Shown here piece by piece: positions 1 to 11,200 of a stretch of 64,000 bases of DNA. The notes below the pieces were generated by a model, which was not told where the DNA came from, made no database searches, and saw only the letters and a program-made list of their open reading frames with translations. Each line of letters opens with the position of its first letter. Positions within the stretch are counted from its first letter, which is position 1. The position numbers and the translations under genes are program-made. The DNA is from Membranipora membranacea (Eukaryota > Bryozoa > Gymnolaemata > Cheilostomatida > Membraniporidae): positions 14,508,001 through 14,572,000 of the forward strand of contig OU612068.1 in NCBI GenBank assembly GCA_914767715.1, in the 5' to 3' direction.

Positions 1-1
1 G

Positions 2-896
2 TTGCAGGTGGCTGGAGCCAATGGGGTCGTTGGTCTCGTTGCTCAGCACCATGCGGTGATGGAACCAAATCAAGATCAAGAAGTTGCTCAAGTCCATATC
101 CGGCATATGGTGGTCCAGACTGTCAGGGGGATGCTACTGAGTACGATACCTGTAATGATGGATACTGTGCTACACATGGTGGCTGGGGACAATGGTCAGA
201 CTACTCGGAATGTAGTGCCTTGTGTGGAAGAGGATTCTTTGAGAGAAGACGAAACTGTGACAGCCCTGCACCAGCGGATGGTGGTGATGACTGCTCCGGT
301 GAAAGCACATCAAGAATGGAGTGCTTTGGGGATCAATGTGCAGGTGAAACATACATGATGTCATGCAGCTCAAACCATATTACTTTCCTACCCCTTGCCT
401 TAACCTAGGATCCATTGTTATGCATTACAATTTGCTAAGGGCCGAAGCTAATATTATTTTCTGTTGTTTGACTCTTTGTTACAAAATGTGCCACTATGAT
501 GGACTATGAGGGCTAAGTGGAATTGATACTAATCCATTTTGTGTTGGTGTAAAGTTGCAGGAGGCTGGAGCCAATGGGGTGGTTGGACTGGTTGCTCAGC
601 ATCATGTGGTGATGGAACCAAAGGAAGAACAAGAAGTTGCTCCAGTCCATCTCCCGCATATGGTGGTCCGGATTGTCAGGGAGATGGCACGGAGTATGAT
701 AGCTGCAACGATGGATACTGCGCTACACATGGAGGTTGGGGACAATGGTCTGTCTACTCACAGTGTAGTGCGCTGTGTGGGAGAGGAATATCTGAGAGGA
801 GACGAAACTGTGATAGCCCAGCACCAACAGCTGGTGGCCATGCCTGCTCTGGTGAAAGTGTATCAAGAATGGAGTGTTATGGGACACAATGTGCAG
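2..896 (+). repeat. Tandem duplication of a two-TSR exon with its flanking intron
   Basis: Exons 2-343 and 555-896 are both 342 bp. By eye their translations differ at about 20 of 114 residues. The similarity continues into the intron just past each donor: both read gcaggtgaa then c/atc-like bases. The unit is about 553 bp. This indicates a fairly recent tandem duplication of exon plus intron, the usual way TSR arrays grow. Confidence 0.85.
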
Positions 897-3817
897 GTGA
901 ACCATCTATGATATCATTTAATATATCATATATGCCCTTAGTGTGAATAACCAGGTCAATATGCCTCAGGCCTGCTAGTTGGGGCTTGCAACCCCGACCA
1001 AACCCACAAACACCAGCAAAACATTGAGGAAATAAGCTACACCCTAAAAACTCTGTGGTTACTGCATTGCAAATGAAGTAAAGAGCCGTAACTAAGTTGT
1101 AACATTATACCATAAATATCTGGTCTATACTTTTACAGTCCATGGTGGATGGAGTGAGTGGTCAGTCTATGGGCCTTGCCCCACATCTTGTGGAGCCGCT
1201 CTACAAACAAGACAGAGAACCTGCACAAACCCAACACCTTCAAATGGAGGAAACACATGTGCAGGCTCCTCTGTAGATAGGAGAGGATGCTTTGGAACAG
1301 CGAGAAGTTGTCCGGGTATAATTTCTTGAGACTTCCATAATGTAATTGATTGGTTGTCCATTCAAAGCATTTGCCTAGTTAGTTTCTTGTACGGTTTCTT
1401 GACAACTTGTTTTATCTGGATATTCCCAGCCGTTTGGTGAGTCAATGTGTTTATTCATTTTTTTGTGTGGGTGTGACTTGATAGGAGACTAGATTTGATC
1501 ATTTAATTTTAACAGTGAATGGTGGTTGGTCAGAATGGTCAGCCTATACATCATGCTCATCATCATGTGGTGATGGCTTTAGAGAAAGACGTAGAACATG
1601 CACACAACCTGCACAAGCATTCGGAGGTCAACCATGTCAAGGAGAAAGCATGGATAGGATCGATTGTTATAGTGAGGTAGACTGCAAAGGTAATGATTGC
1701 ATATTTAAAATGAATACCGATAACTGTAAATACATGAACCACAGAAAAAATGTTAAGCGATGCATACCATCGGATATTCACTATCCTGCACAGCTGAAGC
1801 TTAATATCATGTGCCCTTGTTATTAAAGAGGATGCTGTGTTTGGTGGTTGGAGTGTGTGGAGCCAATGGTCAGTCTGCCCCACGGGTTGTGGTACCCAGG
1901 GTACCCAACAGAGGGCAAGATTGTGTAATAACCCAGTACCATCTGCCAGTGGAGGTGACTGTGTAGGTGATTCAGCTGAAAGCAGAGACTGCCCGGCTAA
2001 CAATCCATGCCCAGGTATTTTCACATTTTCTGTTTATTTTTATACAAATGGTGTTTTTTGTCTAGCAGTGTGTACTTGTCATATCTTGAGTTTGTCAGCC
2101 GTGACAATTGTTATGGGATCCCGCCTATCTTTAGTAAGATCTCATGAATTACCTTTTCGGTTTATCTTTTATTATCAGTAAACGGTGGCTGGAGCTTATG
2201 GTCTCCATTCTCCTTCTGTACAAAAACTTGTGAAGGCGGAACTAAGATCAAAACAAGGAGTTGTTCTGAACCCCTACCCTCGAATGGTGGCCTTATTTGT
2301 GAAGGACGCGCAACCCTATCAAGGCGTTGTAACCACGGCATACCCTGTGTAACACCAGTGCATGGAGGCTGGGGAGCCTGGACATCCTACTCATCCTGCT
2401 CCACCAACTGTGGCACTGGAATAGGAGAGAGGACAAGGGTTTGCGACAGCCCATCACCAGCGCATGGCGGAAATGACTGTCTGGGTGATAATATAGAGAC
2501 TCAGGAATGTACTAATAACAGTGCCTGTGTAGGTAAGTTATCCAATAATACAGGCTAAGTAGGTCTGTTCTTTTCTCTGTCACTTTGTATTGAGGTATAT
2601 ATACGGACTATTACCACAACTGTCTAGGTGTGAAGAGGATAAAAAGATTTGAATTATTTGGTATATTATTTCAGTTGCTGGTGGTTGGGGACAGTGGACA
2701 CAATGGACAAGCTGTTCCGGTACATGTGGCTCAGGACGTCAGAACAGGGACCGAGTATGTGATAGTCCAGCTCCAGCTAACGGTGGGGCAGACTGCTTAG
2801 GCAGATCATCTATAATCAAACGCTGTGATCATAGCGCACCTTGTGTTGTGGCTGTACATGGAGGATGGGGAGTCTGGTCTGCATATTCATCCTGCTCAAC
2901 TAATTGTGGTACTGGTAATAAGGAAAGGACAAGAGCATGTGACACCCCAACACCAGATCATGGAGGATCCAATTGCCAAGGGGTGGCTACAGACACCGAG
3001 CAGTGTACAGACAACTCAGGATGTGTGGGTAGGTAAATTTGAAGTGAAAAAGTTTTTCCATAACTTGAAGTAGCAGAAAACCAGCAAAGTTATATTTTTA
3101 TATTTGATGCGTAATGATGTACTCCTCCTAAATTTGGATGTTATAAATAAACATTAAATTTAAATTTTTTTTAATTATTTCAATAACAACTCACTTCCAC
3201 CATTTTGTTTCAGTAACACAAATACCTAATACTCTCAAATTAAATATATGTAAATTATGATACGGTATAAGTGTAAACCTTTGTTCAAACCATGGCTCCT
3301 ATTTGATTTTTAGTTGATGGTATTTGGGGTCTATGGTCACAGTGGTCTAGCTGCTCACAGACTTGTGGTACAGGATTCATGGGTAGAATCCGTCAGTGTG
3401 ACAATCCTGAACCAGCTAACGGAGGAGACTACTGTCTAGGGGGGACAGGAAGAACTGGTCAAGGTCGTACCTGTAACCAGGGATCCTGCCGAGGAGGAAG
3501 AGGTGGAGAGTCCGGAGTTCAAGGTAAGCTTGAATCAACTGTATTGCTGCCCTTTTGTCAAAATAGTGTGCTTGGGAAGAGCATATACCAACTCACAATG
3601 ATCTCCCAATAATTTTCCTTACTTAAATCAGTGTGACTTTTTATCATTGACCAATGACAGATCTCCAAATATTATATAATTCAATAACCTCCTGATGAAA
3701 CCAAATTAGATCAACACATGTGTGTCTGCTATTGTAGGAGAAGCGTCAGCGCTGAGAACTAATGCTAAGATATGGATGCCAGCTAAGCAAGCAAAGGCCT
3801 GGGGAGCACACTACTAG
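2..3817 (+). CDS. Secreted thrombospondin type-1 repeat protein (3' part, 9 exons, 12 TSRs)
   Basis: Coding exons: 2-343, 555-896, 1139-1315, 1516-1689, 1829-2014, 2179-2532, 2675-3028, 3314-3523, 3738-3817. All have GT-AG borders and phase-1 junctions, and every exon length fits one open frame. TSRs per exon are 2,2,1,1,1,2,2,1, giving 12. Each begins GGW (or GIW) S/GxW and carries CGxG, an R-rich strand, P-x-P, GGxxC and six cysteines, the group-1 TSR pattern of properdin, hemicentin and SCO-spondin. After the last TSR come a short Gly/Arg-rich stretch and a 26-residue tail ending AWGAHY and TAG at 3815-3817. No transmembrane segment is seen, so the product is probably extracellular matrix or secreted. 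Expected TSR roles are adhesion and glycosaminoglycan binding. The start, signal peptide and any other domains lie upstream of the window, so the exact orthologue cannot be named. Exon 1 is taken to start at base 2 by analogy with the other exons. Confidence 0.9.
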
Positions 3818-3990
3818 ACGTAAAACTGAATTTCATAACGTATTTATAGGTCGTAATTTAAAGAAGATATGCTTTTAACAAACGAGGATACATACAACCA
3901 TTGTTATTTTTTATAATGCATCTAAATGCTATATAATTTTATAATTTATCATTGTTCTGTTCCTGGTTTGAGCATCGATATTTAAATACA

Positions 3991-3996
3991 TTTATT
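3991..3996 (-). terminator. Candidate polyadenylation signal of Dicer
   Basis: TTTATT on the plus strand reads AATAAA on the minus strand. It is the first such hexamer downstream of the Dicer stop and implies a 3' UTR of roughly 480-500 nt. It is a motif match only. Confidence 0.5.
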
Positions 3997-4028
3997 TTAT
4001 AGCTATACAATGATGGTCAGTCTTTTAA

Positions 4029-4034
4029 AATAAA
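4029..4034 (+). terminator. Candidate polyadenylation signal of the TSR gene
   Basis: This is the first AATAAA on the plus strand after the TSR stop codon, about 210 bp downstream. It is a motif match only. Confidence 0.5.
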
Positions 4035-4467
4035 AACATTTAGTCATTATGCTCATTTACACATTGAAACAAATATTTGAGGCTGAGAAACCAGTAAACA
4101 TGTTTGATACGTTAGTTAAAATTCATCGACTAGTTTCAGTCATAAGTTATGAAATTGGAATTGTGGTCTTGGGAATTATGAGTGGAGATTTGGCAGAATG
4201 AGTGAATTTTGTATCTGCATGACTTCTAAATATGAAAACAACCAGAACTTGCAAACAGAAAGATCAAGAAAAATGGACAGGCATTTCAGTCCAAAACTAA
4301 ATCACATTGTAAACAATGCATTAAAAGTTTTGAGATAGAACAGTATAAAAGAGGTTCATAAAATTGCAATTTACAAACAGAAGAAATTAACTAAGTTGTA
4401 CCATCTACATAGTATCTGGTATTACATTTAAAGAAGATCAAAAGCTCCAAGTTATACTCACACACAA

Positions 4468-5200
4468 CTATACTTGGTTGAGTGCTAACAATGCTTTCTT
4501 AGCTGCAGCAGCTTTAGCTATCCTATAACTTCTGCCTACGCCCCACCAAGTATCCTTACCTGCTACAGTCACACTGACTCTGACCCGACCATCCTTTGTG
4601 CGCTCAGGCTTCCTACAATCATAAATATGTATTGATGATACTGAATCTATGACTCACACTGCTTGCAGATTGACTCTGTGATACGAGTCTCCGCACCCTT
4701 GCGTTTGGATTAATCCAAATGTGCTTTGGTTCTCAAACTGAAAAGTCACTCTACCCGAACTGGAGAACTGGGAACTCGAGCACGTTTGAATTAGTTCAGT
4801 CGCTACGATGCAAAGATGACCAACCTGAATCGGTTGGTGCACATGCGCAAAGTGCCTATGACTCGGCTGTATTCTCTGTGAAGAGTTAATAGAGGATAGA
4901 CAACTCTGAATATAGAGAAACTTTGTTTTTTTATGTGTGTTCACTCACAATTTCATTTTCAAGGTGGCTTGTAACAGCTTAGAACATTCAAATCAAGATC
5001 TTATATACTAAATATGGTCCCTTTATCATAAAATCAAGTGTCTCTGACAATCTTCAATCTAGAGAATGAGGAATTTAAATACACTTATCTCTCTATTCAA
5101 ACCATGACTTCAAGCTAAACTTACTGGAATTTGGCGGTTTCTGGCTCCCGTTCGAGTAACTCCCTGACAGGAGACTTTGGTATATGCTTACTGAACTTGA
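4468..5200 (-). other. Dicer C-terminal dsRNA-binding domain (exons 32-33)
   Basis: Exon 32 (5125-5200) gives [18 protein letters not shown], the conserved lead into the dsRBD. Exon 33 gives [16 protein letters not shown] and [20 protein letters not shown], the beta strand and the KR-helix that contacts dsRNA, followed by LNQV and TAG. There is almost no tail after the domain. Confidence 0.93.
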
Positions 5201-8200
5201 CTGTTAATCAAAATAGAGATATTGAGCCATGACAAGAGAAATCTGAGCAAAATAATATTAGTCAAAATAAAAACTTATGTTCCCAGAATTTCGAGTTGCT
5301 CCCCCCCATTATTAGTGAGAGGGCAACTCCAATTTACTGAGTATGATTGTTTCAAGTTTAAAAGCAGGGAGGTAGGGTGAGATCCCCCCTTGTTGATAGC
5401 ATAGATTAGTCATGACAGAGGCAATGGCTCTCTGCGCAGTATCAATGGAAAGATATACGTCATTTTGAATCTTAGTTCCTTTTTATCAATAGCATCTAAT
5501 ATGAGGAACTTCAAACTTTTTAGATGTACTATGGGGAAAGTTAGATCAAGTTTGATAACTAGGCATGCATTTGTAGTTACATCCTCCACTCTCAATGCAG
5601 GCAGTTGGATCAAACTTGATCTCAGAAGGTAGTTTATATATGTTTATTTATCAGAAAGGTTTATCCAGGTGAGAGGTTACCTATTTGCTGTATCATGAGC
5701 TTGTAATAAACCCTCCACACAGTATCCAGTGACATGTTACTGTCTAAGTAGATAGCACCAGCGACAGACTCGAATATATCACCCAGTACTTTGGGTATCT
5801 CTACTTCCTCTGAGTCGTCGTCCCCGTCATCGCTCAATCTGAGATACTACCAAAAAAAAACGAGAAATACACTTGTGTGGTGAACCTGCTCCAATTAGCA
5901 ATAAGCTTAGGGATCGATATAGAAAAATACTAACAGCTAGCTTTGATGCAATACTATGAGACTTATCGAACGTATAAATCTTCGAGTCAGCAGTACGTTA
6001 CTATGAAAGCACCAGGCTACATTGTGAGTTGTTAATTTTGACAACTGAAATGTTCTTAGGACCAGACCTTTATCACGTAGACATAGAACAAGAATATGTT
6101 GTAGTGGAGAGAATTAAAATTTGTGTTATGCATCTTGCAATTGATGTTGTGTAAAAAAAATCATAGGTAGGTAGCGTACCATATCCTAAATTTTTGAGAA
6201 TACGACACTCATCAAACGCTTACAAGCTGAATGAAATCAATGGTGTTCTAATAAAATAATTTAATTTATAATGTAAACAGAGACTAAAGATATATAGATA
6301 TATATACACATATTTTCTATAGTCGCTGATATAAATATGTTACTGCAGACTAACCTGTTCCACCTGAATTCTGTCATTTCTGGACTTCTGGTGCTGCACA
6401 AACTTGTTGACAGAGGAGTATAATTGAGCAGAGTTATACTTGATGTACTTGTGTAAGTTCCATTTCACGGCTAAAGCCGCGAATACGTTATTGTTCACCA
6501 AAGCGGACCTGAAATAAACAGCGTATACCATAAAATCGTCTTCTCTTATTACGTGCGGAGGCAACTACACATATCCTCTCTTCAATGTTGACTGTTTTGA
6601 ATCCAAGATTGTTCACTGCACCACACATCTTCAATAGGGAATTCTCTTTATGTCATATTTGTAATTGATAAATATTGGTATTACACCTGGTCCTGATAAC
6701 TTGAAAAGGAGTGTAGTACAGTGCCCATCCATACAACTACATATTTCTCTAGAATACATTAACTGGGTTCTATTGTAAAAAACAAGGATGTGGAGAGTCC
6801 AACGTTGATGGTTACTGACGGAAAGAATCGGGAACAAATACTTTGATAAGGAAACAGACTAATTACAAATTGTCAGGAAGTTGGCAGACTTAACCTGCAA
6901 CTAAGCTGACAGGTAATAATGACAAAGCTCCATTCTATCTGTCTAGCGCTCAATGTAAACATACCACACATACGGGATGTTTGCATATATTAAGAGTCGG
7001 TAGCCTAGTTAATCTTGGCACACTGCCAGTAATTACTGCAGGTGAACTCTTAGTACCTGAGATCTGTGAGTATACCAGGGGTGTGCTTCCTGTGATCTTC
7101 AAACAGCCTTCTTGTGATTACATAGTCAAGAACGGCATCACCAAGAAACTCAAGTCTGCAAACAAATAAAATCAAAACGAGGATGATCAAGGCGTTTTTA
7201 AGATAATAAATGTGCAGGCACTATGTGAAATTCCAATTATCTACCCAAGTATGTTTGTTCAAACCTAAGAACTAAGTTCAGGTAGCTGATCTTCTAGGAA
7301 TCACATAGTTGATTGTGATGATCTCCTCAAGTTTCATCTTTCCTACACAAACATAGCTAAATAGACAACGCTAGTAAGGTTAACAGATACACAAGGAAGA
7401 TTATAGGGTGTGTAAACAACCTACAATCTAAAGGCAAATGAAGACTGGTGGGAAATACCACTCAAACAGCAATATGTCTGATCCATAGACTTAATAATAA
7501 TAATTAAGTCTATGGTCTGATCCTTAATCCATCTATCATATTATGTACAAATGAAAAAAGTGGAAAACGTGTCAAATAGGACCATATATAGAGTAACAAG
7601 AGATCTGCATAACTGTGTTTGTGCATTACAGTGTAAGCAATGAACTTCCAGTTCATTGGTGTAAGCTGGTTAATTCAGACTCTATAGTTCAGACAAGGAA
7701 AATTGGTTCCTTCAGCCAGATCTCGATGCATTCTAATGTCACTTAATTCATACAAATTTTTTTGGTCCCCAGAGGTTTTAAATTAAGTGAACTGCACTGT
7801 ATATAGGTGTTTAAGAGTAACTAGATTCAGCTCACCTTTGGTAGCAGTCTGTTACAGTGTTCTGTATATAACTAGCGTGAGTGAAGGCCTGTACCAGGTA
7901 AGCCTTGTCTCTAAACTTGTAGTTCAGTGATTCCTCGAGCGTCTCGAGCCCTGAGAAGAGACGCTCGAGCTGAAGGCGTGACTCGGGCGAGTCGTTAAGT
8001 AGAGCACTCGGCGGCCTAGGCAGCATGAATCTGTGATCATCACTCAGTACTGTGGTGGGCTGGTCAGCATCATTGTCCCTGTGAATAAACAAATAAAATT
8101 GATAAAAAAGAGAAATTGAGTAGAATCTATTGTGCATGCAGAAGAATCCTCTAGATCAAGTCTAATTCACTTTGCCTGCATTTTGTGTCGCTCCAATTCT

Positions 8201-11200
8201 AGGGGTAAGCTGTTGCCGGCTGCTTGAGGATAAGCAACTCCAATTTCGGGCAAATTGGACCAAACATGGTGTAGGCAGGGAGTATGGGAGATATATACCA
8301 AACTGCCTGTTATAGGAGTGCTCAAGGTAATATGAATACTGATGAGTGTGTTGTGATTGTCCTGGGAACACAAGTTCGGCTGGGTAAAAGCTTAGCAATA
8401 GTTTGCTGAAACTCGGTCTGTAACATCAACCAAATGTTCAAATTTACAAACATATATCTAGATTCTATGCAAGGTTTAACTGACTTGTTTCCACTACAGG
8501 AATATCATGAATATTGGATGATGGGATCAATGCCTTCAAATAGAAACTTTATTTATTACTTCCTTCTTTGAATAGTCACCGCAAGTCAACTGATTAAAAA
8601 AAACTTGGCAATACAAGAAATTCCGCGAGAACTTTTCACCATTGATTGGCAAAAAAAACGTGGGGAGACATCCATGGTGGAATCTTCAAACAATAATTGG
8701 CTTCTTTTGTATTATTACCAAACAAGGCATAAATCCTTTTGTCCATGTGACATTGAGTCAACATAAAATTCATATAATGTGCAAAAGGAAAGATGTATTC
8801 CAGTTTGATGACTAACTAGTGGCGCACAGTCGCACTGTGGATTGGCAAAAACCCTTGTGTGTCTGAGTCACGTTTTTTGGGTTAGAAAAATGAAATTGGA
8901 TATAGAGAGTCTTTGCTCATTAATCAATATTAAGATTTTGAAGAGACTATATAATAGCACCTGATCAATAATGATAATTATAGCGTTGGTAGAAACTGTC
9001 AGATCCTTCAATCTCTGATGGAAAGCGAAACAAATGACTCATCATTGAGAAAAAAAACTGTGTCACTCACAAAGTTAGGCGCTATGTAGTGAGTGCAAGA
9101 GAGCAAAATATTGATGCTAAATTTAGCTTAATCAATGAGTAAAGCTAAATTCAAGTTCTCTAAATTTCATCATATCTGACACAACTGTCCCATAAACAGT
9201 TTTTGCCTATCAATGTGATGCCAAAAAATACAATTCCAGGAACATTTCTAACTGGAGACATTGGCCAGAGTCATACTGTCAATCTTGATGAAAAATATTT
9301 TGACAATACTTATGCAGATTAAACAAACAGAAGCCTGATGTTTTCATAAAAAATACATTTTTTGGGGTCAACAAACTGTTGTTGTTGTGTGGAGAGGCCA
9401 TATAGAAAGGTGTATGTGATAAGAGATTCGGGCACCAAAACACCAAACAACTGCAGAAAACAAAAACAGGAAATGACAGCAACATTCCAACATCTTTTGC
9501 GCATTTAGGAAAAGGCTTTATTTGCCATATGGTGTCGATCTTCATGAAGATGTTTTCAAAGTAAACTTTAACATCCACTTGGTTGGTCAACCTTAGCACA
9601 ATCAACCAATCAGCCTTTATATTTGCTGGTTTGCGAAAGATGGTGACAAAAACTATCTGTTGTTGCTTGTTGAGGACCATAACATATGTTGAGGACAAAG
9701 AGTTTTGTTTTGTTAGAACATTTTGCACCCATAAACACCAATGTTCCTCAGACTTGTCATGCTGTAGGTGTCATTAAGGAAGAACTCGGTCAATGATTAA
9801 GAAAATCCAGATTATTTCCCCTATTCTCTGCATTGGATGACATTGATATCACCTCAATAGTGGCAATTCCAATTGAGCAACACAACATACAATACAAGCC
9901 CAATCTAAATTTTTCTGAAGCAAAGGCCTCTACGTTATACACAAATAATACTAACCTTTCTGGGAGCACATTGATACCGAGCCAGGCCATAAATACTCGA
10001 GCAGCGTACGGTCCACAGGAAGTCAGATAACAACCAATCAGGGACTCCACACAGTCAGCTATTGCCTACACAACACAAATCATACTCAGAACGTTAGATA
10101 TCAATATTTTATACAACATTCAGCATTGACATAATCTCATGCAGATATACGTATTCAGGAGGACGAAGTTTGTAATACACACAGTAACACCTAGGGGCGA
10201 AGCCACCTAGTAAATAGCTGCATGACCTATATGAAATTTGTAGTCGCGGTTCAGGAGGGGAAAACTCTGAGTGAACACAAAAAATACTGAATTGAGTCAG
10301 ACAGGGAGGCGTTTCCTCACTCAAGTTCAAAACATCAATTAGGCTATCAAAGAAACAAAAACATTTTGCAATATTGGCTGGGTCTTATTGTTTGTACAAA
10401 AACTCAAAATTCAACAAGGAACATTAGTCTTAGTTGTGTTAGACCTGTTTTTTAGTTTCTTTGGCTTGAGAAGATGTTTTTTTGCAGCACCATCAGTTCT
10501 AATTGTGATGTAGCAGTATCAACAACAATGATAGCTGTGTCACAGCACGTCAAACTCTCTTTGAACTCCCTGAGTTGATGAGAACTAATGTAGGATGGCA
10601 TTGCTATTAAAAGTGTGAACATTTATTGAAATGTCTTTTTGCGTTTGCGAGCTCCAAGAAAAGAGCAAAAAATAAAAGTTTTATGACTTATAACAAAAGA
10701 ATCTTTTGAGGAAAACTAAAAAAAAGATTTGAACCGTCACAACAACAGAAGTGGTGCGACCAGAGACTGTAGATATTAGAATAACTCTAGTCTTTGGTAC
10801 AGCTTCATAGCTAGAGAGCTGTAATGTTGTCCTCTACGTGATCATTTCCTAGTTCCTGGTTAGATTATTCTAGGATTTCCTAGTTACACGTTTCTATGTC
10901 GGATATCTAACTGTAAAACTGTTTATTTTTCAATCGTTGTCTGACCTGAATGCATAGGACATAGCAAATTAACCCAGATATCCTCTAACCAGACCATTTT
11001 AAGGATATGGTAGTATTAGGGAGGATGGACATCCTTTATCAACTTCATTGTGTCAACCGAATCTGAATGGGAAGTGACAAGCAGAATTATGAGATTCTGC
11101 CATGGTCAAACCAGGCATTTCAGAGGAGCAGTGTTTATCACAAATCCCATTGTTTTTTAAGAATATGACTAACAAAACTCTTCCCGATCCATTTGGAATT

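Larger units (their letters stand above)
3818..4467. other. Convergent 3' intergenic region between the TSR gene and Dicer
   Basis: This 650-bp AT-rich stretch separates two stop codons that face each other: TAG of the TSR gene at 3815-3817 and TAG of Dicer at 4468-4470. It should hold both 3' UTRs. The first AATAAA on each strand lies past the other strand's signal, so the two transcripts may overlap. No further coding sequence was found. Confidence 0.7.
7156..7835 (-). other. Dicer intron with two insertion-like palindromes
   Basis: This 680-bp intron between exons 28 and 29 has no coding signal. It holds two small palindromes flanked by direct repeats (7476-7523 and 7631-7665), listed separately. 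Confidence 0.8.
5681..8078 (-). other. Dicer RNase IIIb domain (exons 28-31)
   Basis: Exon 28 ends with [17 protein letters not shown] and DCYQ. Exon 29 holds the signature [19 protein letters not shown], then [17 protein letters not shown] runs into exon 30 with [15 protein letters not shown]. Exon 31 has an acidic loop ([12 protein letters not shown]) and [17 protein letters not shown], with the second catalytic Asp and Glu. All acidic ligands are present. In other Dicers this domain cuts the 5' arm strand. Confidence 0.94.

Noticed and set aside
4654-4944. 96-codon minus-strand ORF between the last two Dicer exons
   Set aside because: Its protein does not match Dicer; the flanking exons join in phase (CA|G) without it.
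9279-9728. 149-codon minus-strand ORF in a Dicer intron
   Set aside because: Low-complexity, no domain motif, and it is embedded in AT-rich intron with no splice or start context.
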